Of a DNA stretch of 64,000 bases, positions 16,119 to 24,603 are shown piece after piece (positions within the stretch are counted from its first letter, which is position 1; each line of letters starts with the position of its first letter). The position numbers and the translations under genes are program-made. Source of the DNA: Microbacterium oleivorans (GTDB lineage Bacteria > Actinomycetota > Actinomycetes > Actinomycetales > Microbacteriaceae); NCBI RefSeq assembly GCF_013389665.1, contig NZ_CP058316.1, positions 1,364,001-1,428,000 on the forward strand, read 5' to 3'. The notes under the pieces were generated by a model. It had not been told where the DNA came from, searched no databases, and saw only the letters and a program-made list of their open reading frames with translations.

Positions 16119-16922
16119 ATGCGCATCTCAGAGAAGACGGTCGGGCTGCTGATGGAGTACGTCGAGGCCAACACGTCGCAAGCAAATCTGGGCGCTCTGC
16201 TGAAGCGCCACGGGCTCGGCGGTGCCGATCCCGGGCCACCCACCCGCAAGTTCTCCGACATGAGCAAAGCGAAGAGGGCAGACCTAGCTCTCAGCGCAGC
16301 GTTCAAGGCGCGCAAGGAGGACGAGCTAATTGACCTTGCGACCACCGCTCTGCGGGATCAGGAGGATGGCCCTTCCGCACCGGAGTGGGTACGCGATCTG
16401 CTGGCGTCCCTCCGCGCTGATGGATTCGCTTGCACCCCGACCACGACCACGACCCCCACCGGGACGGCGTGGGCGCCCAGTTCCACGACGGAGGTTCGGT
16501 GGTCGATCACTGCGCTGGGCTTCACCGGACTGCCTGTCGCCTCGCTCGCGTCGGACCTCGCCGACCAACTCACCGCCAAGGGGTTTACGACCGCCGCCGG
16601 TCACTACCAACAAGCGCTCAACGCGTTCCACTCTCAGGACTGGGCCGCGTCGAACAGCCAACTACGGACCACCTTCGAGTCTGTGCTGCTCGATCTCGCA
16701 GCCCGCCGCACCGAGACTACCGCCAAGGGCGGTGGCGCGGCGATCGACGCCCTGGCCAAGAACGGGGATCTGCCATTTGGGCCGAACGAGTATGTCCGCG
16801 GACTGTGGAAGCTGAGTCACGTGGGCGGTTCGCATCCCGGCCTCAGCGACGAGGAAGACGCTCGGCACCGCATGTACGCCATCAGCGCGATCGTCAGCTG
16901 GCTCGCTCGCACCCTCGGCTAA
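16119..16922 (+). CDS. HEPN/Abi-like protein, candidate abortive-infection gene
   Basis: The 267-residue protein has an N-terminal helical segment (RISEKTVGLLMEYVEAN, similar to the N-terminal domains attached to AbiJ-type proteins). A Thr-rich middle follows, then a C-terminal helical domain from about residue 165 (LRTTFESVLLDLAARR). This contains R227-x6-H234 in VRGLWKLSHVGGSHPG, matching the HEPN Rx4-6H RNase motif, followed by EDARHRMYAISAIVSWLART. TAACCT (16107-16112) six bases before ATG suggests leaderless expression. Assignment to HEPN is from motif and fold impression, not a search. It stands alone after a terminator, in the same island as lsr2. Confidence 0.6.
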   Translation: MRISEKTVGLLMEYVEANTSQANLGALLKRHGLGGADPGPPTRKFSDMSKAKRADLALSAAFKARKEDELIDLATTALRDQEDGPSAPEWVRDLLASLRADGFACTPTTTTTPTGTAWAPSSTTEVRWSITALGFTGLPVASLASDLADQLTAKGFTTAAGHYQQALNAFHSQDWAASNSQLRTTFESVLLDLAARRTETTAKGGGAAIDALAKNGDLPFGPNEYVRGLWKLSHVGGSHPGLSDEEDARHRMYAISAIVSWLARTLG

Positions 16923-16927
16923 TCAGT

Positions 16928-16943
16928 TAGAACATAGATTCGA
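16928..16943. promoter_or_regulatory. LexA/SOS-box-like palindrome
   Basis: TAGAACATAGATTCGA matches the actinobacterial/Bacillus SOS box (TCGAAC-N4-GTTCGA) at all but two conserved positions. It lies 37 bases upstream of a ribosome site (GAGGAGG) and a truncated ORF, where a damage-inducible gene would be expected. Confidence 0.5.
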
Positions 16944-16979
16944 TTGCGGTTATCCTTTTGGTCTCGCGAGGAGGTGACC

Positions 16980-17021
16980 GTGGGGACGAGCAAGCGGTAT
17001 GCCGCCAGCGTCGACCGGTGA
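16980..17021 (+). pseudogene. 5' stub of a gene truncated at the IS481 junction
   Basis: After GAGGAGGTGACC, a GTG at 16980 opens GTSKRYAASVDR and then runs into a stop just where the IS481 fragment begins (17017). The KRYAxSVD opening resembles small actinobacterial proteins found before Y-family polymerase genes, but that is a recollection and not proof. Only the first dozen codons remain. Confidence 0.45.
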
Positions 17022-17334
17022 GGGTCGAACGCGTGATCAGCGACAACGCGTTCGCCTACCGGCACTCTGCGGCGTTCCGCGCCGTGATCAACGCGCACGG
17101 CATCACTCAGAAGTTCATCCGCCCCACTGCCCCTGGACCAACGGGAAGGTCGAGCGCCTGAACCGCACCCTCGCAGCTGAGTGGGCCTACGCCCGAGCAT
17201 GGATCTCAAACACCGACCGCGCGGCCGCCTTGCCAACATGGCTCGACCACTACAACCTAAACAGAGCCCACCTCGGCATCGGAGGCCACACCCCCATCGA
17301 CCGCATCAACAACGGTCGAGGTCAGTACACCTAG
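17017..17334 (+). repeat. Direct repeat B: truncated IS481 3' end plus CTAG
   Basis: It is nearly identical to 12160-12477, including the same missing C at the transposase frameshift (here 17122-17125). The 5' two thirds of the IS are gone. The copy begins abruptly after the stub ORF. Its right CTAG is followed by non-island sequence that probably once adjoined the rhaB stop. Confidence 0.93.
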
Positions 17335-17535
17335 CCCGCGCCAGGACGCCAGTCCCAGGACGTCAGTCCCGCCGCCGGCTGGCGATACATTCGTCGGGCT
17401 GGCGGTGCTGAAGCAGCCTCGAACGACTGTCGACACCACACGAGCCACGGCAGTTCGACGACTGTATCGGCACCGCGGCCGGATCCGGTGTCAAGGGGTG
17501 CCGCGGGGCGAGGCGGCGAGCGTAACGTCGCGACC

Positions 17536-17733
17536 ATGAGCAGCCACGACAGCGCGATCCCGTCCGAAGAGCCCACCGGCGACCGGCACCTCGACGACCC
17601 GAATGCCGAGCAGTCGATCACCGACGACGCGCCCCGCGGCGGCGATGAGACCACCGAGCAGGAGCTCACGGCCGACAACCCCGCCGAAGAGGAGATGCTG
17701 AAGACACTCGACCCGGGTGACCCGCCCGCCTGA
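17536..17733 (+). CDS. Small acidic hypothetical protein, 65 residues
   Basis: ATG 17536 is seven bases after a TAACGT hexamer, the leaderless pattern. The protein is strongly acidic and low in hydrophobic residues (repeated Asp/Glu/Thr/Pro, ending EEEMLKTLDPGDPPA), so it is probably disordered. No function is known. It is the first gene after the island. The 200 bases between the island edge and this gene (17335-17535) hold a short imperfect repeat of AGGACGCCAGTCCC and nothing else I can identify. Confidence 0.55.
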   Translation: MSSHDSAIPSEEPTGDRHLDDPNAEQSITDDAPRGGDETTEQELTADNPAEEEMLKTLDPGDPPA

Positions 17734-17825
17734 CCCCCTCCGCGCCGCCACCGAGCCGACACGAACGCTCCCTTCGCGGAGCCCGGACACAACGCTTCGC
17801 GTCGGGTCGGTGGTGGTGAGCCGGA

Positions 17826-18671
17826 TCAGGCCTCGCGGGTGATCGTCACGGTCACGTGCAGAGCGCTCTTGTACGGGCCGGCGAAGACGCCGCGCAGCGG
17901 CGGCACGTCGTTGTAGTCGCGGCCCCGCCCGACGAGCACGTGACGGTCGCTGATCTCGATGTTGTTCGTGGGGTCGAAGCCCTGCCAGTCGCCCGCGAAC
18001 CACTCGATCCAGGCGTGGGACTCCCCCGTCACCGCGACGCCGACCTCCGCGTCCGGATCGGGATGCAGGTAGCCCGAGACGTAGCGGGCGGGGATGCCGA
18101 CGCTGCGCAGGGCACCGAGCGTGATGTGGGCGATGTCCTGGCAGACGCCCTTGCGCTCGGGCCAGGACTCCGACGCGGTGGAGTGCACCCCGGTGACGCC
18201 CGGCATGTACTCCACGGCCTCGCCGATCGCGATCGCGATCGCGTGCGCGGCCGGACCCGGCTCGTCGTGGCGGGCCGCGATGTCGCGCGCCAGGGCGACG
18301 ACCTCGGGATGCGGGTCGGTGCGGACCGTCTGACCGAGCTGCTCGACGGTGTGGATCGATCGGCCGGCCTCGGCGGCGAGCTCGTCCCACGAGATCTGCC
18401 GGTGCTCGATGGGTCGGGGCCGCACCTCCACCAGCGAGCGGGCTGTGATCGAGAGCGAGCGGTGGGCGGCGAGCACGTCGAACGCCGCCACCCGGGTGCC
18501 GAAGTAGTCGACGTACTGGTTGACCGCGGTGGTGGGCTCGATGTCGAGCTGGGAGCTGAGCACGAACTGGCTGTCCGTGGAGTTGGGCAGCATCCGCGCC
18601 TCGTTGTACGAGGCCCCGACATCTCCGGGATAGGTGAATCCGGTGGCGTGCTCGATGCGCAGGCGCTTCAC
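17826..18671 (-). CDS. Transglutaminase-like cysteine peptidase family protein
   Basis: The 281-residue protein has an N-terminal beta domain (MKRLRIEHATGFTYPG) and a transglutaminase core. The Cys-His-Asp triad is in GVCQDIAHITLGALRS (Cys177), GESHAWIEWF and GFDPTNN. Its start overlaps the stop of the alpha-E gene by four bases. It is third in an operon with the alpha-E and ATP-grasp genes. The grouping is widespread and has been predicted to make and process a peptide-like product. Confidence 0.88.
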   Translation of the reverse strand: MKRLRIEHATGFTYPGDVGASYNEARMLPNSTDSQFVLSSQLDIEPTTAVNQYVDYFGTRVAAFDVLAAHRSLSITARSLVEVRPRPIEHRQISWDELAAEAGRSIHTVEQLGQTVRTDPHPEVVALARDIAARHDEPGPAAHAIAIAIGEAVEYMPGVTGVHSTASESWPERKGVCQDIAHITLGALRSVGIPARYVSGYLHPDPDAEVGVAVTGESHAWIEWFAGDWQGFDPTNNIEISDRHVLVGRGRDYNDVPPLRGVFAGPYKSALHVTVTITREA

Positions 18672-19600
18672 GAGGTCTCTCCGATCCAGTTCGGCTCCGC
18701 CGCAGTCGGGAAGAAGCGACCGCGGATGGCCTCCGACGCCTCGCGGGTCACCTTCTGCACGTTGTCCATGTGCGTGGGCAGCTCGGCGAGGATCTCACCG
18801 AGCGGACGGTACTCCAGATCGTTGCGGATGCGGCCGAGAGCGCGCAGCACCGCATTCGAATGGCCGACGCGGTCGGCGACCGGGTCGATCGCGCTCATGC
18901 ACTCCTCGGCGCGCTGGATGGAGTGGATGATCGAGCGGGGGAACAGCCGGTCGAGCAGCAGGAACTCCGCGGCGTTGCGGGCGCTCGGCATCCCGCGGTA
19001 GGTGCGCAGGTACGCCTCGTAGGCGCCGCAGGAGCGGAGGATCGTCGTCCACGACGGCCCGGACTCCTCGGTCAGCGAGCGCGTCGCGAGCAGCCGCGCG
19101 GTCATGTCGGTGCGTTCGATCGATCGCCCCAGGGTGAAGAACTGCCAGGCCTCGTCGCGGCTCGTCGAGGAGTCGGTGATGCCGACCGCGAGAGCCGACC
19201 GCTCGCGCACCCAGCCGAAGAACTCGTGCACCTTCTCGGCGTTCAGCCGCCGCGGCATCCGGGAGTACGTCGTGTTGAGCGTCTCCCACAGCTCGGTCGA
19301 GACGATCTCGCGGGCGCGGCGGGCGTTCTCGCGCGCCGACTGCAGCGAGTACGCGATGCTCGACGAGTTCGTCCGGTCGACCGCGAGACGGGTGAGCACG
19401 TCCTGACGCGTCACGTTCTGCGCACCCTCGGGCGGCACCGAGCCCATCACCGACAGCAGCGAGCGGCACGCGGTGTCTTCGTCGATCCACGGGTCCTCGA
19501 GCAGCAGCTGCAGGTGGACGTCGAGGATGCGGGCGGTGCCGTCGCTGCGCTCGATGTAGCGACCGATCCAGAACAGGCTCTCGGCGATCCGGCTCAGCAC
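18668..19600 (-). CDS. Alpha-E domain protein (DUF403)
   Basis: The 310-residue, almost wholly helical protein opens MLSRIAESLFWIGRYIERSD, the hallmark of the alpha-E family, and contains repeated LGRSIERTDMTARLL and LLLDRLFPRSIIHS segments. The biochemical role is unknown. It consistently accompanies the circularly permuted ATP-grasp protein encoded just upstream, whose stop it overlaps by seven bases. Confidence 0.9.
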   Translation of the reverse strand: MLSRIAESLFWIGRYIERSDGTARILDVHLQLLLEDPWIDEDTACRSLLSVMGSVPPEGAQNVTRQDVLTRLAVDRTNSSSIAYSLQSARENARRAREIVSTELWETLNTTYSRMPRRLNAEKVHEFFGWVRERSALAVGITDSSTSRDEAWQFFTLGRSIERTDMTARLLATRSLTEESGPSWTTILRSCGAYEAYLRTYRGMPSARNAAEFLLLDRLFPRSIIHSIQRAEECMSAIDPVADRVGHSNAVLRALGRIRNDLEYRPLGEILAELPTHMDNVQKVTREASEAIRGRFFPTAAEPNWIGETS

Positions 19601-21258
19601 GACGCACCTCCGGTCTGCTGCTGCTGCTCCTGCTGCTCACTGACCGACAGCGGTCGGTCCTGCGGGGAGTGGGCGGGCTCGTCCTGGTCGTCGTAGATGA
19701 TCGGGATCGCCTGCGTCGAGGCCTGATCGGCGACGAGGCCGGCGAGGTTCCCCTGGCTGTATTCGGCCGTGCGGGGCGCGTCGCCGCCGACGACCCACGT
19801 GTCCTTCGACCCGCCGCCCTGGCTGGAGTTGACCACGAGCTGTCCCTCCGGAAGCGCGACGCGGGTGAGGCCGCCCGGCAGCACCCACACCTCGTCGCCG
19901 TTGTTGACCGCGAACGGACGGAGATCCGCGTGGCGGGGGCGCATGCCGTCCTCGACGAGCGTGGGGATGGTCGAGAGCATGACGACCGGCTGCGCGATCC
20001 AGCCGCGGGGGTCGGCGAGGAGCTTCGTGCGGAGCTTCTCGAGCTCGGCGGGCGAGGCGTCGGGACCGACCACCAGGCCCTTGCCGCCGGAGCCGTCGAC
20101 CGGCTTGACCACGAGCTCGTCGAGCCGGTCGAGAACCTCCTCCAGCGCCCCGGGGTCCTCGAGGCGCCAGGTGTCGACGTTCTTGAGGATCGGCTCCTCC
20201 GCGAGGTAGTAGCGGATGAGGTCGGGAACGTAGGTGTAGAGCAGCTTGTCGTCGGCGACACCGTTGCCGACCGCGTTGGCGATCGTGACGTTGCCGAGGC
20301 GCGCCGCCAGCATGAGTCCGGGGGCCCCGAGCATCGAGTCGGCGCGGAACTGCAGCGGGTCGAGGTAGTCGTCGTCGACCCGGCGGTAGATGACGTCGAC
20401 GCGCTGGGGCCCCCGGGTCGTCCGCATGAAGACCTTGCCGCCCGAGCACACGAGGTCGCGGCCCTCGACGAGCTCGACGCCCATGAGGCGCGCGAGGAGC
20501 GTGTGCTCGAAGTACGCCGAGTTGTAGACGCCCGGGGTGAGCACGACGACGTTGGGGTCGTCCACGCCGGGCGGGGCCGAGGCGCGGAGCGCCTGGAGGA
20601 GCTTGTTGGGGTACTCGCCCACCGGACGCACGCGCATCGAGACGAACAGCTCCGGGAGCGTCTGCGCCATCACCCGCCGGTTGGAGATCACGTAGCTCAC
20701 GCCCGAGGGGACCCGCACGTTGTCCTCGAGCACGCGCATCTCGCCGTGCTCGTCGCGGATGAGGTCGATGCCCGAGACCTGGATCCGCACCCCGTTCGCC
20801 GAGCGGATGCCCGCCGCCTGCCGGTAGTAGTACTGCGACGAGGCGATCAGGCCCGCCGGCAGCACGCCGTCGCGGACGCAGAACTGGTGGCCGTAGGCGT
20901 CGTCGAGGAACGCCTCGAGCGCGCGGACGCGCTGGGTGACGCCGGACTCCACGTGCGACCACTCGCCGTAGTCGATGACGCGCGGCACCGCGTCGAGCGG
21001 GAAGGGGCGCTCCTCGCCGGCGAAGTCGAAGGTGACGCCCTGGGCGAGGTACGAGCTCGCGAGCGACTCGGTGCGGCCTCGGAGCTCCTCCTGCGTCATC
21101 TGCGCCAGCGCCTGGTACAGCTCGCGGTAGGCCTCGCGCGAGCGCCCCATCGTGGTGGAGCCGGCCGAGACCTCGAACATCTCGTCGAAGGCGGGAACAC
21201 CCGACACCGTCTTGCGCGGCGCCGACGTCGCGCCGTATCCGTCGAACAGGTCACCCAT
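19594..21258 (-). CDS. Circularly permuted ATP-grasp protein (DUF404/DUF407 family)
   Basis: The 554-residue protein has the family segments VDYGEWSHVESGVTQRVRALEAFLDD, GVLPAGLIASSQYY, RIQVSGIDLIRDEHGEMRVLEDN, LTPGVYNSAYFEH, and the ATP-binding stretch VVKPVDGSGGKGLVVGP near residue 385. A Gln-rich tail ends it. It is predicted to form peptide or amide bonds. TAGGCT lies six bases before the ATG, so this operon leader is probably leaderless. The order ATP-grasp, alpha-E, transglutaminase is conserved widely. Confidence 0.9.
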   Translation of the reverse strand: MGDLFDGYGATSAPRKTVSGVPAFDEMFEVSAGSTTMGRSREAYRELYQALAQMTQEELRGRTESLASSYLAQGVTFDFAGEERPFPLDAVPRVIDYGEWSHVESGVTQRVRALEAFLDDAYGHQFCVRDGVLPAGLIASSQYYYRQAAGIRSANGVRIQVSGIDLIRDEHGEMRVLEDNVRVPSGVSYVISNRRVMAQTLPELFVSMRVRPVGEYPNKLLQALRASAPPGVDDPNVVVLTPGVYNSAYFEHTLLARLMGVELVEGRDLVCSGGKVFMRTTRGPQRVDVIYRRVDDDYLDPLQFRADSMLGAPGLMLAARLGNVTIANAVGNGVADDKLLYTYVPDLIRYYLAEEPILKNVDTWRLEDPGALEEVLDRLDELVVKPVDGSGGKGLVVGPDASPAELEKLRTKLLADPRGWIAQPVVMLSTIPTLVEDGMRPRHADLRPFAVNNGDEVWVLPGGLTRVALPEGQLVVNSSQGGGSKDTWVVGGDAPRTAEYSQGNLAGLVADQASTQAIPIIYDDQDEPAHSPQDRPLSVSEQQEQQQQTGGASC

Positions 21259-21342
21259 GGTGCGAGCCTAATCCGGGCCGTGTTGCGTCAGTGTTTCCCC
21301 CGCCGTCTTGACATCCGTCCTCGCGCCGGCGCTGCACCCGTC

Positions 21343-21403
21343 GGACCGGTGGGGCTGGTGTCGTCCTGCCGGCGGCCGGAGTCGCCGCCAGCCCCACCGG
21401 TCC
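21343..21403. terminator. Long-loop hairpin between GH5 and ATP-grasp genes
   Basis: Sixteen perfectly complementary bases (21343-21358 with 21388-21403) enclose a 29-base, itself GC-rich, loop. It sits just after the GH5 stop on the minus strand and before the next operon, where a terminator is expected. Confidence 0.7.
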
Positions 21404-21425
21404 TGAGGCGTATCGCGAAGCGGGG

Positions 21426-22922
21426 TCAGCCGCGGACGGCCAGCTCGTACACGCGCGCGATCTTGGCCTCGGTGGTCGAGGCCGAGGGGTTCGTGACCAC
21501 GACCCGGACGGCCTCGACGCCGTCGATGCCGATCGCGACCTCGCGTGCGGCCTGCGTGTTGCCGGTGACGGCGGCCGCCTGCTGCCAGCCTGCGGCGGTG
21601 CGGACCTCGACCGTGAAGTCGACGAGCACGACACCGCTCCCGCCCCCGCCGCCGAACCCGCTGTAGACGCCGAGCGCGCCCACGCGCTGCGGCGCGGCCA
21701 GCTCGATCGTCGCCGTCGGCGTCGCGTCGCCCGCCGCCGAGAGCCACCGGCCGGCGTCGGTGCAGTCGCCGTCGACGAGACGTGAGCCCGGATAGGCCGC
21801 GGAGTAGGTCGACGACACGGTGACCGTGGCTCCGATGCCGTCGTGCGAGGCGCACGGCGAGACGTTGGGCAGACCGCCGAGCCAGTCCTTCACGAACTGC
21901 CCCTGGTGCTCGCCGCCGAGGATGTTCCAGTCGTAGTCGAACATCTGCGGCTTCCAGAAGTTGTCGAGGATCCACGCCTGCCACCCGATCCACGGGCGGG
22001 CGTCGAGGTAGGCGCGGAACGGCACGCCCCAGTTGGTGGTGGTGCCCGCGGTGATGCCGTCGGAGAACTCCCCCGGCGGGTTCCAGCCGAACTCGGTGAC
22101 GACGACGGGGATCTGCTGGGCCGCGTCGCCGAACTTGCCGTCGAGCAGCGCGGCCGTGGGCGCCCCCTGGTTGGGGTAGATGTGGAAGACGTACGCGATG
22201 TTGCCGCCCGCGATGGGGTCGCTCACCGCGCCGTTCACGAACGTGCTCCACTGCGGCGAGCCCATCAGCAGCAGGGTGTCGGGCGCCGTCTCCCGGATGC
22301 CGTCGACGACGGGCTGGATGTAGGCCTTCCACGTCGCCCAGCTCGCGGGGTTGATCGGCTCGTTGAAGACCTCGAACACGACGTTGGTCACGCTGCCGTA
22401 CTGCGGCGCGATGTAGTCCCAGAAGCGCGCGACCGTCGAGCGCGGCACCGCTCCCGCCCCGTCGCCGTAGTCGCGGACGAGGTGCAGGTCGATGATCAGG
22501 TAGATGCCGAGATCGACCGCCTGCTGCACGTACGGCGCGATGTACTCGGCGTCGTAGGCGGCGAGATCGGTGGTCGCGGAGATCTCGGTGACCGGCAGCC
22601 GCACGACCTTCGATCCCCACGCCGCGGCGAGGTCGATCATCTCGGACGTCGGACGCGAGTCGCAGTAGTCGCAGAGGTCGTTCTGCTCGGGGGCGAGCAC
22701 CGACACCCCACGCAGGGCGACGTCGGCTCCGGTGGCGTCGACGACGCGGTTGCCCTGCGTCGACAGCGCGGGGAGCGACCCGTCCGCGACGGCGGCGACC
22801 GGCGCCGCCCACGCGAGACCGGCGACGAGCGCGACCGCCGAGACGACGGCGGCCAGCCGGCGCCGGATTTGGCCGCGTCGCCGGGGCACGACGGGATGCG
22901 GCGGGTGGGAGAGAGAGGGCAT
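21426..22922 (-). CDS. Secreted glycoside hydrolase family 5 enzyme with C-terminal discoidin-like domain
   Basis: The 498-residue protein has an Arg-rich signal peptide (RRRGQIRRRLAAVVSAVALV) and a GH5 barrel. The acid/base Glu188 lies in EVFNEPIN and the nucleophile Glu277 in VVTEFGWN. From about residue 355 an F5/8-type (CBM32-like) carbohydrate-binding domain follows. It likely cleaves a beta-glucan or mannan outside the cell. Start ATG 22922 has AGGAAGG upstream; a longer frame to 23066 overlaps the oxidoreductase gene and is unlikely. It is last in the transporter/oxidoreductase gene run. Confidence 0.87.
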   Translation of the reverse strand: MPSLSHPPHPVVPRRRGQIRRRLAAVVSAVALVAGLAWAAPVAAVADGSLPALSTQGNRVVDATGADVALRGVSVLAPEQNDLCDYCDSRPTSEMIDLAAAWGSKVVRLPVTEISATTDLAAYDAEYIAPYVQQAVDLGIYLIIDLHLVRDYGDGAGAVPRSTVARFWDYIAPQYGSVTNVVFEVFNEPINPASWATWKAYIQPVVDGIRETAPDTLLLMGSPQWSTFVNGAVSDPIAGGNIAYVFHIYPNQGAPTAALLDGKFGDAAQQIPVVVTEFGWNPPGEFSDGITAGTTTNWGVPFRAYLDARPWIGWQAWILDNFWKPQMFDYDWNILGGEHQGQFVKDWLGGLPNVSPCASHDGIGATVTVSSTYSAAYPGSRLVDGDCTDAGRWLSAAGDATPTATIELAAPQRVGALGVYSGFGGGGGSGVVLVDFTVEVRTAAGWQQAAAVTGNTQAAREVAIGIDGVEAVRVVVTNPSASTTEAKIARVYELAVRG

Positions 22923-22980
22923 GGATCCGTCCTTCCTGACACGGGCGCCGGCCTCGTCGCCGACGCACGATCCCGACGCT

Positions 22981-24603
22981 TCAGCGCGACGGGACGACTT
23001 CGCGGGCTCGCTCCCGCGGCTTCCAGTGGTGCGTGCGAACCTCGTCCGGCCAGCGCAGCGTGACACCCAGGCGGTCCGTCAGCACCCGGCGCAGGTCGTC
23101 GAGCAGACGCGGCTGCGCCCGGACGGCGCGCGGCGGCACCCGCTCGGCGAGCGCGACGGCGGCCAGCGCCGCGACCGCCTCGCCGATGCTCCACTCCACC
23201 GGATGCAGCCGGTAGCAGCCGTTGGTGATGTGGGTCGAGCCGATGTTCTTGGCGGCCGGCAGCAGGTTGTCGACGCGCACCGGCAGCAGCGCGCCCAGCG
23301 GGATCTGGAACGGGTACGACTCGATGTCGACGTAGGTGCGCCCCGCCGTCGAGGGATGCAGGTCGATGCGGTAGTGCCCGAGCCCGACGCTGTCGTCGAA
23401 CACGGCGCTCCCCGCTCCCGCACCGCGGGCCTGCACCCCGACGTGCTGCTCGAGCACGCGGAACTCGGTGACGGCGCGCCGCGCCTCGCGGATGTAGACC
23501 CGGTCGGCGAAGCCGTCGGCGGTGCCGGTGACGTCTCCACGCAGTCGGAGCCCGGGGTACCCGGCGCCGCCGTCGTGACGGGGCGCCTCGGTCTGCATCC
23601 AGTACAGGAACGACTCCGACAGTTCACGGCTCGCCGAGCGCGCCCGATCGGCCGCCGCGGGGTCGACCCCGAGGAGCGGCGCCTCCCAGTAGTCGATCTG
23701 CGGCCAGTTCACCAGCGTCACGTCCGCGATCCCGCCGGTGAAGTTGTCGGCGGCGAGCACGCGCCGGTACCGCCACAGGTCGAAGGGCACGTCGGGCGTG
23801 TCGACCTCCTGGAACAGCGGCCGGGTCCGCTCGTGCAGCCCGATCGGCTCGATGTCGGTCCACGACAGCTGCGGGCCGGGCCAGAAGGAGTCGACGTGCG
23901 TCCGCCAGTGCTCGTAGCGCACGGGGCGGTCGCCGACGTGGTCCTCGCCCTCGCGGTGCTCGATCGCGAAGCACCACGAGACCGCCTGCTGATCCATCGG
24001 GTCGGCCACCGCGGGAGCGTGCAGCTCACCGGTGTCATCGACGCCCTCAGCCCCGATGACGTGCTCGACCCGCGCGAGCTCGAGCAGGTCTCCCAGCTCG
24101 GTGGCGTCGACGACGATCGGCGCGATGAGGATGGTCTCGGTCCCCGCGCGGTCGCGGACGACCACCGCCTCGACCCGGTCGCCCGAGACCTCGACGGCGA
24201 CCGGCTCGTGCTCGCGCAGGACGCGCAGACGCCCGGTCGCGAGCCACGGCGCGAGTATCTCGTCGATGACCGCGTCGGCGACGCGCGGCTCGTGGCAGAG
24301 CCGGCTGACGATGCCCCGCCCCGGGTTGAGGATCGGCTCGGCGGCGGCCTCGGCCGTCACGGGGTAGTTGCGGCGGTAGTAGTCCCGAACGCGCCGGCGG
24401 AACTCCGCGTAGCTCGGCGATGTCGTCGGCTGCTCGATCCAGGCGTGCTCGTCGGGCGGGACCGCCTGCGAGGTCAACTGTCCGCCGAGCCGTCCCGACT
24501 CCTCGGTCATCACGACCCGCAGGCCCAGGCGCGTCGCCGTGATGGCCGCGGCCACGCCGCCCACACCGCCTCCGATGATGAGCAGATCGATCGGCTCGGT
24601 CAT
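22981..24603 (-). CDS. FAD-dependent oxidoreductase (FAD_oxidored family)
   Basis: The 540-residue protein begins with a Rossmann FAD site (IDLLIIGGGVGGVAAAITATRLG) and continues with EESGRLGGQLTSQAVPPDEH, VVDATELGDLL and a C-terminal NIGSTHITNGCYRLHPVEWSIGEA segment. These are typical of the FAD_oxidored (PF12831-like) enzymes found beside glycoside hydrolase and sugar transport genes. The substrate is unknown; a sugar or uronate is likely. It overlaps the LacI gene by four bases and precedes GH5 by 58 bases. Confidence 0.85.
   Translation of the reverse strand: MTEPIDLLIIGGGVGGVAAAITATRLGLRVVMTEESGRLGGQLTSQAVPPDEHAWIEQPTTSPSYAEFRRRVRDYYRRNYPVTAEAAAEPILNPGRGIVSRLCHEPRVADAVIDEILAPWLATGRLRVLREHEPVAVEVSGDRVEAVVVRDRAGTETILIAPIVVDATELGDLLELARVEHVIGAEGVDDTGELHAPAVADPMDQQAVSWCFAIEHREGEDHVGDRPVRYEHWRTHVDSFWPGPQLSWTDIEPIGLHERTRPLFQEVDTPDVPFDLWRYRRVLAADNFTGGIADVTLVNWPQIDYWEAPLLGVDPAAADRARSASRELSESFLYWMQTEAPRHDGGAGYPGLRLRGDVTGTADGFADRVYIREARRAVTEFRVLEQHVGVQARGAGAGSAVFDDSVGLGHYRIDLHPSTAGRTYVDIESYPFQIPLGALLPVRVDNLLPAAKNIGSTHITNGCYRLHPVEWSIGEAVAALAAVALAERVPPRAVRAQPRLLDDLRRVLTDRLGVTLRWPDEVRTHHWKPRERAREVVPSR

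Larger units (their letters stand above)
9185..17330. mobile_element. IS-bounded genomic island with CTAG at both outer edges
   Basis: CTAG stands at 9181-9184 and again at 17331-17334, with native-looking sequence outside. Inside are three IS elements and two direct copies of an IS481 3' end. Cargo genes with different composition lie between 12.5 and 17.0 kb. No GGCATCC or GGATGCC heptamer was found in the whole segment, although it occurs about once per kilobase in the rhamnose region. The structure fits integration of a circular molecule by recombination between two IS481 copies, followed by loss of the 5' part of one copy. Confidence 0.75.
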
